NCBI GenBank assembly: GCA_016714985.1
Contig: JADKBS010000006.1
Coordinates: forward strand, 124,001-188,000
DNA from: Saprospiraceae bacterium
GTDB lineage: Bacteria; Bacteroidota; Bacteroidia; Chitinophagales; Saprospiraceae
Length of the DNA: 64,000 bases
Direction: 5' to 3'
Shown: positions 56,309 to 64,000 of the stretch, piece by piece
How positions within the stretch are numbered: the first letter of the stretch is position 1
Layout: every line of letters starts with the position of its first letter
Position numbers and translations under genes: made by a program
Notes under the pieces: model-generated
The model's input: only the letters and a program-made list of their open reading frames with translations
Told to the model about the DNA's origin: nothing
Databases searched by the model: none

Positions 56309-57772
56309 ATGTCCAACAGCAACAAATTATACTGGAAAATCTCCGCCACCTTCCTGCTCGTGATGGCAGTGCTGGGGGTCGTGTACGTGATGGTGAGTGC
56401 CTACACCTACCGCAACTATGTGATGGAGACCAGCCAGCGGCTGCATGCCCACCTTGCCGAGCACTTGGTAAAGGAGGCAAAGCCCTTGGTGAATGGCCAG
56501 CCAGACACATCCGCTACGCACGACATCATGCATTCTATGATGGTCATCAACCCCAGCGTGGAGGTCTATCTATTGGACACGACGGGTAAAATCATAGACT
56601 ATGTGGTGCCCTTCAGCACCGTGAAAAGGGAGCGGGTAAGCCTTGTGCCCATCCGACAGTTCATAGCTTCAAAAGGGGAGGCGTACATCCTTGGCGACTG
56701 CCCGAAGGCCCCTACCGCACAAAACATCTTTTCGGCTTCGCCGATTTATGAGGAGGAAAAACTGACGGGCTACGCATACATCATCCTTGCCGGAATGCAG
56801 CACCAAGAAGTGGGCGAAACCCTGCTGGGAAGCTATTTCCTGAAAACGGGAATGGTGGTTTTCTTCACGACACTACTCGCTTCATTGCTGGTGGGGCTGT
56901 TGGCTATCTGGTTGATTACTAGGAATTTACAAAAAATAATCGAAGTGGTAAGGCGCTTCAAGGAAGGTGACGGCAAGGCCCGGGTGGCCAATGCCAAGGG
57001 CAACGACCTATCCTTACTGGCCACGACATTCAATGACATGGCCGATACCATTGAAGCCAATATCGAGGAGCTGAAATCGGTGGAAAACCTGCGGCGGGAA
57101 CTCATCGCCAACGTATCTCACGACCTGCGCACCCCGCTGGCCATCATGCAGGGCTATGTGGAAACAATGCTGATAAAGAACGACACCTTGACCCCCAATG
57201 AACGCAAGCAGTACCTCGAAATAACGCTTGGCAGCTCCGAAAAACTGGCAAAGCTCATCTCGCAGTTGTTCGAGTACAGCAAGCTGGAAGCCAAGCAGAT
57301 ACAAGCCAAGAAAGAGCCGTTTTTCATCGCCGAACTGGCACAGGACGTTTTCCAGAAGTACCAAATCATTGCGAAGCAAAAAGGGGTGGAACTGCGCCTC
57401 GAACAACCGCAGAACCTGCCCATGGTGTTCGCCGACCTCAGCCTCGTGGAGCGGGTCATCCAAAACCTGATGGACAACGCCCTCAAGTTTACCCAAGCAG
57501 GGGGCAAGGTTAGCATCGCCCTACGGGCAATGGGCCGCAGCGTTGAGGTGCGCATTGCTGATAATGGGCCGGGCATACCAGAAGCCGAGCAATCGGCCAT
57601 TTTCGAACGGTACCGAATGGCTGCCCCGGTGGAACAAAAGAACCCTGGCGCAGGCCTCGGCCTCGCCATTGCGAAGAAAATACTAGAGCTACATGATGCC
57701 ACTATCCGGGTGCAAAGCAAGCTGAACGAAGGCACAGCTTTTATGTTCCAGTTGCCTGTAGCCACAGTATGA
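56309..57772 (+). CDS. Sensor histidine kinase (HAMP, HisKA, HATPase)
   Basis: Encodes 487 residues. TM1 about 10-32, a periplasmic sensor region about 33-185 (DPC-like features are absent), TM2 about 188-208 (FFTTLLASLLVGLLAIWLI), HAMP about 210-260 (LIANVSHDLRTPL lies just after), HisKA with the phospho-acceptor His at about 271, and HATPase_c with N box DNALKFT (about 390), G1 DNGPGIP and G2 GAGLGLAIAKKIL. It should phosphorylate the upstream response regulator. The stimulus is unknown; the downstream P460-like haem protein suggests a redox or nitrogen-oxide signal. Confidence 0.95.
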   Translation: MSNSNKLYWKISATFLLVMAVLGVVYVMVSAYTYRNYVMETSQRLHAHLAEHLVKEAKPLVNGQPDTSATHDIMHSMMVINPSVEVYLLDTTGKIIDYVVPFSTVKRERVSLVPIRQFIASKGEAYILGDCPKAPTAQNIFSASPIYEEEKLTGYAYIILAGMQHQEVGETLLGSYFLKTGMVVFFTTLLASLLVGLLAIWLITRNLQKIIEVVRRFKEGDGKARVANAKGNDLSLLATTFNDMADTIEANIEELKSVENLRRELIANVSHDLRTPLAIMQGYVETMLIKNDTLTPNERKQYLEITLGSSEKLAKLISQLFEYSKLEAKQIQAKKEPFFIAELAQDVFQKYQIIAKQKGVELRLEQPQNLPMVFADLSLVERVIQNLMDNALKFTQAGGKVSIALRAMGRSVEVRIADNGPGIPEAEQSAIFERYRMAAPVEQKNPGAGLGLAIAKKILELHDATIRVQSKLNEGTAFMFQLPVATV

Positions 57773-57812
57773 ACAACTGACAATCAGTATTTTTAAACTA
57801 AATTTCTTGAAA

Positions 57813-58328
57813 ATGAAAAAGAACCTCTTATTGGTCTCAATGACCTTATTCGCACTTGCCCTTATCCTTCCTGCCTGCTCCGACGACGACGGGGGCACGG
57901 CAGGTACCGACAAGATGCTGTTTGAAATGGCCAAGTCCACCAGCGGCTTTACTTGGTTTGAAAACTCGGACGCCAACCTGCCAAAGAGCAGTGGCACGGG
58001 CCACAGCGAGCCGCTACTCCGAACCCGTTACAATTCCCCCGCCGCTACCATGCTCGATGGCGACGGAAGGATTAAGGATGGCATCACTTTCCCCGATGGC
58101 TCGCTCATCGTCAAGGAACTGCTGAACAGCAATGGCTCGATCGGTCGCTATGCCATCCTTTACAAGCAAAGCGACCACCCCGATGCAGATGCCGATGGTT
58201 GGGTCTGGGGCTACATCGCTGGGGATGGGTCTGTTACCGAACCTGCTGTAAATAAAGGTGCTGGTTGCAGGGGCTGCCACGGCCAAGCTGGCCATATTGA
58301 TTTCAACTTGATGAACAAATTTTTCTGA
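57813..58328 (+). CDS. Cytochrome P460-like haem lipoprotein
   Basis: Encodes 171 residues from the ATG at 57813 (MKKNLLLVSMTLFALALILP, lipobox Cys in PACSDDD); a TTG two codons upstream is less likely. The C-terminal haem-binding motif CRGCHGQ is the c-type CxxCH; the sequence FPDGSLIVKELL and the YAILYKQSDHPDADADGWVW segment fit the cytochrome P460 pattern. P460-type proteins act on hydroxylamine or nitrogen oxides in some organisms, but here the function is not shown. It starts 40 nt after the kinase and is followed by a hairpin repeat. Confidence 0.78.
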   Translation: MKKNLLLVSMTLFALALILPACSDDDGGTAGTDKMLFEMAKSTSGFTWFENSDANLPKSSGTGHSEPLLRTRYNSPAATMLDGDGRIKDGITFPDGSLIVKELLNSNGSIGRYAILYKQSDHPDADADGWVWGYIAGDGSVTEPAVNKGAGCRGCHGQAGHIDFNLMNKFF

Positions 58329-58342
58329 TAAGACCGAACCTT

Positions 58343-58394
58343 AGTAGATTTACGATTTTGGTCTCCATGGTAATTCCAAATTCGTAAATCTACT
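58343..58394. repeat. Long inverted repeat (19-bp arms, one mismatch) after the P460 gene
   Basis: AGTAGATTTACGATTTTGG (58343-58361) and CCAAATTCGTAAATCTACT (58376-58394) form a hairpin with a 14-nt loop holding CCATGG. It lacks a long T tract, so I treat it as a structured repeat or weak terminator. Confidence 0.65.
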
Positions 58395-58404
58395 TACCAT
58401 TGAT

Positions 58405-58412
58405 TATTTTTG
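58405..58412 (+). promoter_or_regulatory. TATTTTTG -7 element upstream of the porin-like gene
   Basis: TATTTTTG lies 44 nt before the ATG at 58457, directly after the inverted repeat, so the porin-like gene can be transcribed separately from the two-component genes. Confidence 0.45.
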
Positions 58413-58456
58413 CCCAAGACGTTTTTTTAGAATCACTTGTCACAACTTTATTTCAC

Positions 58457-59356
58457 ATGAAAACCCCGGCTTTTTTCACCCTGTTGCTCGCCTTTTTCCC
58501 ATTGGCAATTTCATTTGCCCAAGGCTGTTCCGATGCGGGCGTATGCTCGCTCAATGCATTCAAGCCAAGGGATGAAAACCCTTCTTCCAGTCACTTAAAA
58601 GTCGGCTTGACCAACGGCCTTGCCGACTACGATATCGCCGTTTTCGGGGCCTACCTGGAATATGGGAAACAATTCAACGAGCAACTGGGCATGGATATAA
58701 GGCTCGGCGCACTTGGCCAATCGGGCAACGATGTTTCCGTCTTTGGGCTTTCCGATATTTATCTGAACGGCACCTATGCACTCAACGACAAATCAGCCTT
58801 GGTGCTAGGCGTAAAAATACCCCTCAGCCTAGCCGACCGCACACAGTACGGCCTCGCCCTGCCGATGGATTACCAATCTAGCCTCGGCACGATTGACCTG
58901 CTGCTCGGGTTCAGGCACTCGTTTGGGCGCCTACAGTTCATGGCGGGCTACCAGCAACCGCTTACCGACAATGACAATGCCTTTTTTGCAGAAGCTTATC
59001 CAGCCAGTTCCAAGTTGCGTGAAATTCAAACTACCAACCAGTTCCAGCGCATGGGGGATGTGCTCGTGAGGTTTTCCTACCCACTTAAACTGAACCAAAA
59101 ATGGAGTATAACGCCGAGCATTTTGCCCATCTACCACCTTGGTGAAGACCAATTCACTAATGCCAGTGGCAAGCAGCAAGCCATCAAAGGTTCAGATGGT
59201 TTCACCCTGAACGGAAATGTATTCGTTGATTACAGGATAGAAGAAAAGGGCAGCCTGCAACTCAGCCTTGCCACCCCATTTGTGGTCAGGGAGACCCGTC
59301 CTGATGGCCTTACCAGGGCGTATGTTGCAGGGTTGGAGTATCAAATCAGGTTTTGA
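58457..59356 (+). CDS. Putative outer-membrane beta-barrel transporter
   Basis: Encodes 299 residues from the ATG at 58457 (MKTPAFFTLLLAFFPLAISF, signal peptide). About ten to twelve beta strands are visible (HLKVGLTNGLADYDIAVFGA; SALVLGVKIPLSL; GTIDLLLGFRHSFGRLQFM; WSITPSILPIYHLG; VFVDYRIEEKGSLQLSLATP) ending in YVAGLEYQIRF with a terminal Phe. It resembles transporters of the phenol degradation MetA-like/OMP beta-barrel superfamily, but I cannot name a substrate. Its stop codon is immediately followed by the dinB start. Confidence 0.72.
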   Translation: MKTPAFFTLLLAFFPLAISFAQGCSDAGVCSLNAFKPRDENPSSSHLKVGLTNGLADYDIAVFGAYLEYGKQFNEQLGMDIRLGALGQSGNDVSVFGLSDIYLNGTYALNDKSALVLGVKIPLSLADRTQYGLALPMDYQSSLGTIDLLLGFRHSFGRLQFMAGYQQPLTDNDNAFFAEAYPASSKLREIQTTNQFQRMGDVLVRFSYPLKLNQKWSITPSILPIYHLGEDQFTNASGKQQAIKGSDGFTLNGNVFVDYRIEEKGSLQLSLATPFVVRETRPDGLTRAYVAGLEYQIRF

Positions 59357-60451
59357 TTGAATCCAGACTACCTCCTTTACCGCAAAATCATCCACATAGA
59401 CATGGATGCTTTTTTTGCCAGCATCGAGCAGCGGGACAACCCTGAGCTGAGAGGCAAGCCTGTGGCCGTTGGCGGCGGAGGAACAAGGGGCGTGGTGGCC
59501 TCGGCCAGTTATGAGGCACGGCGCTACGGGGTGCGCTCCGCAATGCCCGGCATAACGGCGCAGCGGCTTTGTCCGAACATCATTTTCGTGCGAGGACGGT
59601 TCGCTGCCTACCAAGAAGCCTCCCGCCAAATCCGCAATATTTTCCTAGACTATACCGACCTAGTGGAGCCGCTCTCGCTTGACGAAGCCTACCTCGATGT
59701 GACCGAGAACAAAAAGGGCATCCATTCCGCCATGCAGATTGCGATGGACATCCGCCGCCGCATCGAGGAGGAGACGGGGCTGACGGCCTCGGCGGGCGTT
59801 TCCTTCAACAAGTTCTTGGCGAAGGTGGCATCAGACATCAACAAACCCAATGGCATGAAGACCATCTTGCCAGAAGAGGCGCTCGATTTCTTGGCAAAGC
59901 TGCCCGTTGAAAAATTCCACGGAATTGGCAAAGTGACGGCGGAGCGCATGAAGAAAATGGGCATCCGAACAGGCAGCGACCTGCGCAGTTTTTCAAAAAT
60001 TGAGCTGGCGAAACGGTTTGGCAAAGCAGGCAGGCATTACTACCATATAGTTAGGGCGGAGGACAACCGCCCTGTGAACCCCAACCGCATCCGCAAGAGC
60101 ATCGGGGCAGAGCGCACATTTTTCGAGGATGTGAGCGAGACGGCGGAGATGAAGGAACGCCTCGTGCCCATTATCCAGACCGTGTTCGACTACATGGTTA
60201 AGCACGACAATTTTGGGCGGACAGTCACGCTGAAAATGAAGACACCAGAATTCAAAATCATCAGCCGAAGCAAGTCATTTGGCGGGGAGATACGGACGCT
60301 GGAGGCTTTGCAGCAAACCAGTTTTGAATTGCTCGATGCCAGCCGTCACGAGATTGAGGCAGTGCGGCTGCTCGGCATCTCTGTTTCCAACCTCGAAAAA
60401 GAAATGATGGGGGAGGGGATGCAATTGGAGTTTGATTTCGGAGATTTGTGA
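59357..60451 (+). CDS. dinB: DNA polymerase IV (Y-family translesion polymerase)
   Basis: Encodes 364 residues, starting with TTG at 59357 (MNPDYLLYRKIIHIDMDAFF); there is no earlier ATG, and the stop of the porin gene abuts it. Catalytic carboxylates are in IDMDAFFASIEQ and SLDEAYLDVT; the thumb has FHGIGKVTAERMKKMGI (HhH) and the little finger domain RSIGAERTFFEDV. The C-terminus has no beta-clamp motif as clear as in E. coli. The 5' end is duplicated at 54041-54107, so a block of about 5.3 kb seems to have been placed upstream of it. Confidence 0.95.
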   Translation: MNPDYLLYRKIIHIDMDAFFASIEQRDNPELRGKPVAVGGGGTRGVVASASYEARRYGVRSAMPGITAQRLCPNIIFVRGRFAAYQEASRQIRNIFLDYTDLVEPLSLDEAYLDVTENKKGIHSAMQIAMDIRRRIEEETGLTASAGVSFNKFLAKVASDINKPNGMKTILPEEALDFLAKLPVEKFHGIGKVTAERMKKMGIRTGSDLRSFSKIELAKRFGKAGRHYYHIVRAEDNRPVNPNRIRKSIGAERTFFEDVSETAEMKERLVPIIQTVFDYMVKHDNFGRTVTLKMKTPEFKIISRSKSFGGEIRTLEALQQTSFELLDASRHEIEAVRLLGISVSNLEKEMMGEGMQLEFDFGDL

Positions 60452-60476
60452 GCGTATCCTGTTTAATTGAATTTTG

Positions 60477-61823
60477 ATGAAAAAATTGAGAATTACCTTT
60501 TTACTGCTTGCAACAGTCCATCTCGCCAAGCTCTCGGCCCAGTCTCCTATGCCTATCATCCTTTCAGAGCGGGAGCGTGCCCACCTGACCGATGAAATCC
60601 TCGAAGAACGGCTCGACCAACTCCTGCCTGAACTGATGCGAAGGGAGGGCTTCGATATGTGGGTGCTCATTTCGAGGGAATATGCCGAAGATCCCGTCAT
60701 GAAGACCATGCTGCCAGCCGAATGGCTTTCGGCCCGTCGCCGTACCATCATGGTGTTCCACGACCCCGGAAAGGGGCAGCCCTTGGAAAAAGTGGCCATT
60801 GCCCGCTATGATGTTGGCAAGTTGCTCAAGGGCGCTTGGAACGTGGATGTTTATCCCGACCAATGGGAGGCGCTCATGCAACATATCGAGTCGAAGCAGC
60901 CCAAAAAAATCGGGCTGAACTTCTCCAAGGACTTTGCACTTGCCGATGGCCTGACACATGCCGAATACGAGGCTTTCATGCAGTATTTGCCCAAAAAATA
61001 CCACGAACGGGTGGCCAGCGCCCACCGGCTTGCCGTGGCTTGGCTCGAAACCCGGACGCCAAGGGAACTGGAAATTTATCCACAGATTTGCCATTTGAGC
61101 CATACCATATTACAAGAGGGCCTTTCCGAAAAAGCCATCCATCCCGGCATCACCACCACCGACGATGTGGTCTGGTGGCTGCGGCAAAGGGTGACCGACC
61201 TTGGCTTGGAGACCTGGTTCCAGCCGAGTGTTTCCATCCAGCGGGCAGACAGTACGAACAACGAGTTCCTGCGCTCGTTTTCGCTCCGGCCTAGACAGGA
61301 GGTAATCCTGCCGGGCGACCTGCTCCATGTTGACTTTGGCATCACTTATCTACGGCTCAACACTGACCAGCAGCAGCATTTTTATGTGTTAAAACCGGGT
61401 GAAACTGCTGTTCCGGCGGGCCTTCAAACTGCCTTGCGCAATGGCAATCGGCTACAGGACATCCTGACAGCGCAATTCAGCGAAGGGAAAACCGGGAACC
61501 AGGTGCTTGCCTCGGCCTTGGAACAAGCCAAGAGAGAAGGCATCGTCGCCAGCGTCTATACCCATCCAATCGGCCTGCACGGCCATGCCGCAGGGCCTAC
61601 CATCGGGCTTTGGGATAAACAGCAAGGGGTGCCCGGTCAAGGCGATTACCCGCTTTTCCCAAACACGGCCTATTCCATCGAACTGTTCGCAGCCACTCCC
61701 GTAAAAGAATGGGGCGATAAGCCCGTCCGAATCATGCTGGAAGAGGACGGCGTTTTCCAAAACGGTAGCTTTTGGTTCCTGGACGGGCGCATGACGGAGA
61801 TTTTAACCATTCCTAGGAAATGA
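60477..61823 (+). CDS. M24 family metallopeptidase (Xaa-Pro aminopeptidase-like)
   Basis: Encodes 448 residues from the ATG at 60477, with a signal peptide (MKKLRITFLLLATVHLAKLS, cleavage near AQ). The N-terminal creatinase-like domain spans about 25-190. The pita-bread domain has metal ligands at LHVDFGITYL and the following TDQQQHFYVL (two Asp), HPIGLHGHAAGP (His), SIELFAATPV (Glu) and IMLEEDGVFQ (Glu). It is secreted to the periplasm or beyond, and should cleave N-terminal residues before proline. It follows dinB by 25 nt. Confidence 0.88.
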   Translation: MKKLRITFLLLATVHLAKLSAQSPMPIILSERERAHLTDEILEERLDQLLPELMRREGFDMWVLISREYAEDPVMKTMLPAEWLSARRRTIMVFHDPGKGQPLEKVAIARYDVGKLLKGAWNVDVYPDQWEALMQHIESKQPKKIGLNFSKDFALADGLTHAEYEAFMQYLPKKYHERVASAHRLAVAWLETRTPRELEIYPQICHLSHTILQEGLSEKAIHPGITTTDDVVWWLRQRVTDLGLETWFQPSVSIQRADSTNNEFLRSFSLRPRQEVILPGDLLHVDFGITYLRLNTDQQQHFYVLKPGETAVPAGLQTALRNGNRLQDILTAQFSEGKTGNQVLASALEQAKREGIVASVYTHPIGLHGHAAGPTIGLWDKQQGVPGQGDYPLFPNTAYSIELFAATPVKEWGDKPVRIMLEEDGVFQNGSFWFLDGRMTEILTIPRK

Positions 61824-61857
61824 TTCCTGATTTTTGAAACAATCTAAATAATCGAGC

Positions 61858-64000
61858 ATGAAAAACATCACCACACTATTGCTCTTCCTCCTTTTGTACA
61901 TAGGAAAAACCCAAGCCCAAGTATCCCTCGTAAGCTTTGCCACGGGATTTACCCGCCCATGCGACATCACCCATTGCAGCGATGATAGATTGTTTGTCGT
62001 GGAGCAAGGTGGCAAAATTTGGATATTGACAAAGGCCGGTACCAAACTGCCAACTCCTTTTCTCGACATTGACCCAAGGGTAGGCTCAGGTGGCAACGAA
62101 CAGGGACTGCTTGGCCTTGCCTTTCATCCCAACTATTCCCAGAACGGCTTTTTTTATGTCAATTACACAGACAACAGTGGCGACACCAAAATCAGCCGAT
62201 TTTCAGTTTCGGCCAATGACCCCAATATTGCAGACCCCAACAGTGAGCTTATCTTGCTGGAAGTTGACCAACCCTACAGCAACCACAATGGAGGCTGCGT
62301 GAAATTTGGCCCTGATGGCTACCTCTATATTGGCCTCGGAGACGGTGGTTCAGGCGGCGACCCACAAGGGTACGGTCAGAACAGAAATTCTTTGCTCGGC
62401 AAAATGCTCCGCATTGATGTGGACGGCGGCTCGCCGTACGGCATACCTGCCAGCAACCCCTTTGTCAACAACCCCACAACACTCGATGAAATTTGGGCAC
62501 TCGGCCTGCGCAATCCTTGGCGCTTCAGTTTTGATAGAACTACAGGCGACCTTTGGATGGGTGATGTAGGGCAAAATGAATGGGAGGAAATTGATTTTCA
62601 GCCTGCCAGCAGTGTAGGCGGCGAGAACTACGGCTGGCGCTGCTACGAAGGCACCCACCCTTTTAATACGAATAATTGTCCCAACGTTGGCACGCTGACG
62701 ATGCCCGTAGCCGAATACGCCAATTCCAATACATTGGGTTGTTCTGTAACAGGCGGCTTTGTCTATCGTGGATTTACCTACCCACAGCTATACGGGAGGT
62801 ACCTCTATACCGACTATTGTTCGGGACGCCTCTGGTCTGTCCTGCCAAATGGAGATGGTGGATGGACGAACACGCAGCTTGCCGACTTCTTGAACAACCA
62901 ATTGGTTTCATTTGGGGAAAACAGGAACGGAGCGCTTTTTATGCTGGGCCTCAGCAATGGCATCGTTTATCGCCTCCGTGATGCAACGGAGGAATGGACT
63001 TATCAAATCACTTCAACAACTGCTGTTTGCAGCAACGCCAATACAGGTAGTATTCAAATCAACTTTTCGCAGAACACGCCGACGCCTTCCATTATTTGGA
63101 GCGATGGCGGCACGGGCACAACCCGCACGGGCCTTGCGAATGGCACTTACACGGCCTCTATCACAGGTACCAATGGCGCTGTGGTGATTGAAACGATTGA
63201 GCTTATCCCCGCACAAACCGTTTCCCTTACAACATCAACGACAAACGCATCCTGTCCAAACGCAACAGACGGGAGCATTGACCTTACCCTTGAAGGCACG
63301 AACAATCCACCCGCCGCTGTTTCTTGGAGCGATGGCAGCACCGATTTCGATAGGAGTGGATTGGCGGCTGGGCAGTATAATGTGACCGTCACCAGTGCGG
63401 AGGGCTGTGTTTTTGAAGAAGCATTTGCATTGACCGTAACCAACCCGGTTGCGCTGGCCAGCAGCATCACGAACGTAACCTGCGTTGGCGAAGCCAATGG
63501 CAATATAGAATTGGAGTTGGAGGGAACCAGCGCTGCCCCCACCTCGGTCGTATGGGACGACGGCGGTACTGGTTTACAACGAACGAATTTGGCAGTTGGC
63601 GAATACAACGTCATGCTGACGAGTGCTGAAGGCTGCATCTTGGAGGGCACTTATGAAATTATGGCCTTGAACAGCCTATCGCTCACGGCCAATGTTTCCG
63701 AAGTGAATTGCCCAAATGCATCCAATGGCAGCATAGACCTGACACTGGTAGGGACATCCAACCCACCAGCGGCTATCGTTTGGAGCGATGGCAGCACTGA
63801 ACTCGACCGCACAGGATTGGCTGCTGGGCAATACAACGTAACTGTAACGAGCACCGAAGGTTGCAGCCGGGTTGAAACCTTTGAGGTCGCTGTCTCATCA
63901 ATTGCATCACTTGCGAGTACTATGACCAACGTGCCTTGTCCCGAAGCTACAAATGGCAGCATTAGTATCGTATTGAATGGCTCGAATGCCACTGATGCCA
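61858..64000 (+). CDS. PQQ-dependent sugar dehydrogenase fused to SprB-type repeats (C-terminus outside window)
   Basis: Start ATG 61858 (MKNITTLLLFLLLYIGKTQA, signal peptide). Residues 20-380 form the soluble glucose/sugar dehydrogenase propeller (RPCDITHCSDDRLFVVEQGG; LLGLAFHPNYSQNGFFYVNY; GDGGSGGDPQGYGQNRNSLL; WALGLRNPWRFSFDRTTGDL; MGDVGQNEWEEID). From about residue 385 to the edge are SprB-type repeats of about 80 residues each, alternating GSI(D/E)L and GQYNVTVTSAEGC motifs (NASCPNATDGSIDLTLEGT; NCPNASNGSIDLTLVGTSNP). Two repeats are nearly identical in DNA. The protein is probably T9SS-exported; the sorting domain is beyond the window. No stop occurs in frame. Confidence 0.88.
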   Translation, partial: MKNITTLLLFLLLYIGKTQAQVSLVSFATGFTRPCDITHCSDDRLFVVEQGGKIWILTKAGTKLPTPFLDIDPRVGSGGNEQGLLGLAFHPNYSQNGFFYVNYTDNSGDTKISRFSVSANDPNIADPNSELILLEVDQPYSNHNGGCVKFGPDGYLYIGLGDGGSGGDPQGYGQNRNSLLGKMLRIDVDGGSPYGIPASNPFVNNPTTLDEIWALGLRNPWRFSFDRTTGDLWMGDVGQNEWEEIDFQPASSVGGENYGWRCYEGTHPFNTNNCPNVGTLTMPVAEYANSNTLGCSVTGGFVYRGFTYPQLYGRYLYTDYCSGRLWSVLPNGDGGWTNTQLADFLNNQLVSFGENRNGALFMLGLSNGIVYRLRDATEEWTYQITSTTAVCSNANTGSIQINFSQNTPTPSIIWSDGGTGTTRTGLANGTYTASITGTNGAVVIETIELIPAQTVSLTTSTTNASCPNATDGSIDLTLEGTNNPPAAVSWSDGSTDFDRSGLAAGQYNVTVTSAEGCVFEEAFALTVTNPVALASSITNVTCVGEANGNIELELEGTSAAPTSVVWDDGGTGLQRTNLAVGEYNVMLTSAEGCILEGTYEIMALNSLSLTANVSEVNCPNASNGSIDLTLVGTSNPPAAIVWSDGSTELDRTGLAAGQYNVTVTSTEGCSRVETFEVAVSSIASLASTMTNVPCPEATNGSISIVLNGSNATDA

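Noticed and set aside
63000..64000. Regularly spaced near-identical DNA repeats that could suggest a CRISPR-like array
   Set aside because: They are in-frame SprB-type protein repeats of about 240-250 nt within one open reading frame, with no spacers.

Overview
The window looks like a chromosomal segment of a Bacteroidota bacterium, most likely the Saprospiraceae/Chitinophagia side of the phylum. Supporting evidence: several very large secreted proteins built from HYR-like, choice-of-anchor L, P-type and SprB-type repeat modules; C-terminal type IX secretion (T9SS) sorting signals; two Bacteroidota-style TonB proteins with a large polyproline hinge; TAnnTTTG-type -7 promoter elements (often TACCTTTG); weak Shine-Dalgarno sequences; and AraC regulators with a membrane-spanning N-terminus. 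No rRNA, tRNA or CRISPR array was found.

Layout. 1-3818 (-): start of a giant secreted Ig-like protein that runs off the left edge. 4.3-7.4 kb (+): a helical-repeat protein, a gene remnant with a strong terminator, and a fatty-acyl desaturase. 7.6-15.2 kb (-): a T9SS adhesin, an Smr/DUF2027 protein and lepA. 15.4-17.4 kb (+): a CPA2 antiporter. 17.5-19.1 kb: an AT-rich accessory islet with an EAD11-like conflict-system adaptor, a coiled-coil/PG-binding-like partner, nested palindromes and a decayed tyrosine recombinase. 19.2-28.6 kb (+): an OmpA-type protein, a beta-barrel protein, an HlyD-type adaptor, a MacB-type permease, then a cobalamin riboswitch followed by a BtuB-like receptor, a DUF4465 protein, nth and cutC. 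28.7-34.9 kb (-): a permease, tonB, a VanZ-like protein, gcvH, an FG-GAP/UnbV protein and an AraC regulator. 35.1-37.4 kb (+): rpmE2, a GlmU-like protein and a spermidine-synthase-like methyltransferase. 37.4-51.4 kb (mostly -): an M1 aminopeptidase, a small secreted protein, a flippase, a PgpH-type 7TM-HD protein, DUF5995 (+), a glycosyltransferase, a second tonB and smc. 51.5-64 kb (mostly +): xisH-xisI, a T9SS repeat protein, a two-component locus with a P460-like haem protein and a lipoprotein, dinB, an M24 peptidase, and a PQQ-dependent sugar dehydrogenase fused to SprB-type repeats that runs off the right edge.

Functional themes: surface display and gliding/T9SS, TonB-dependent uptake (B12), envelope biogenesis, and core information processing (LepA, SMC, Nth, DinB, L31).

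Two window-wide observations matter to any reader. First, at least thirteen genes or gene regions carry single-base frameshifts, most at or beside short homopolymers, which looks more like residual sequencing indels than mass pseudogenisation. Second, the spacers are rich in structured repeats: a duplicated composite hairpin element (39.3-39.7 and 44.4-44.7 kb), short-word arrays folding into hairpins, and two displaced copies of gene starts (smc around xisHI; dinB around the two-component locus) that mark where blocks were inserted.
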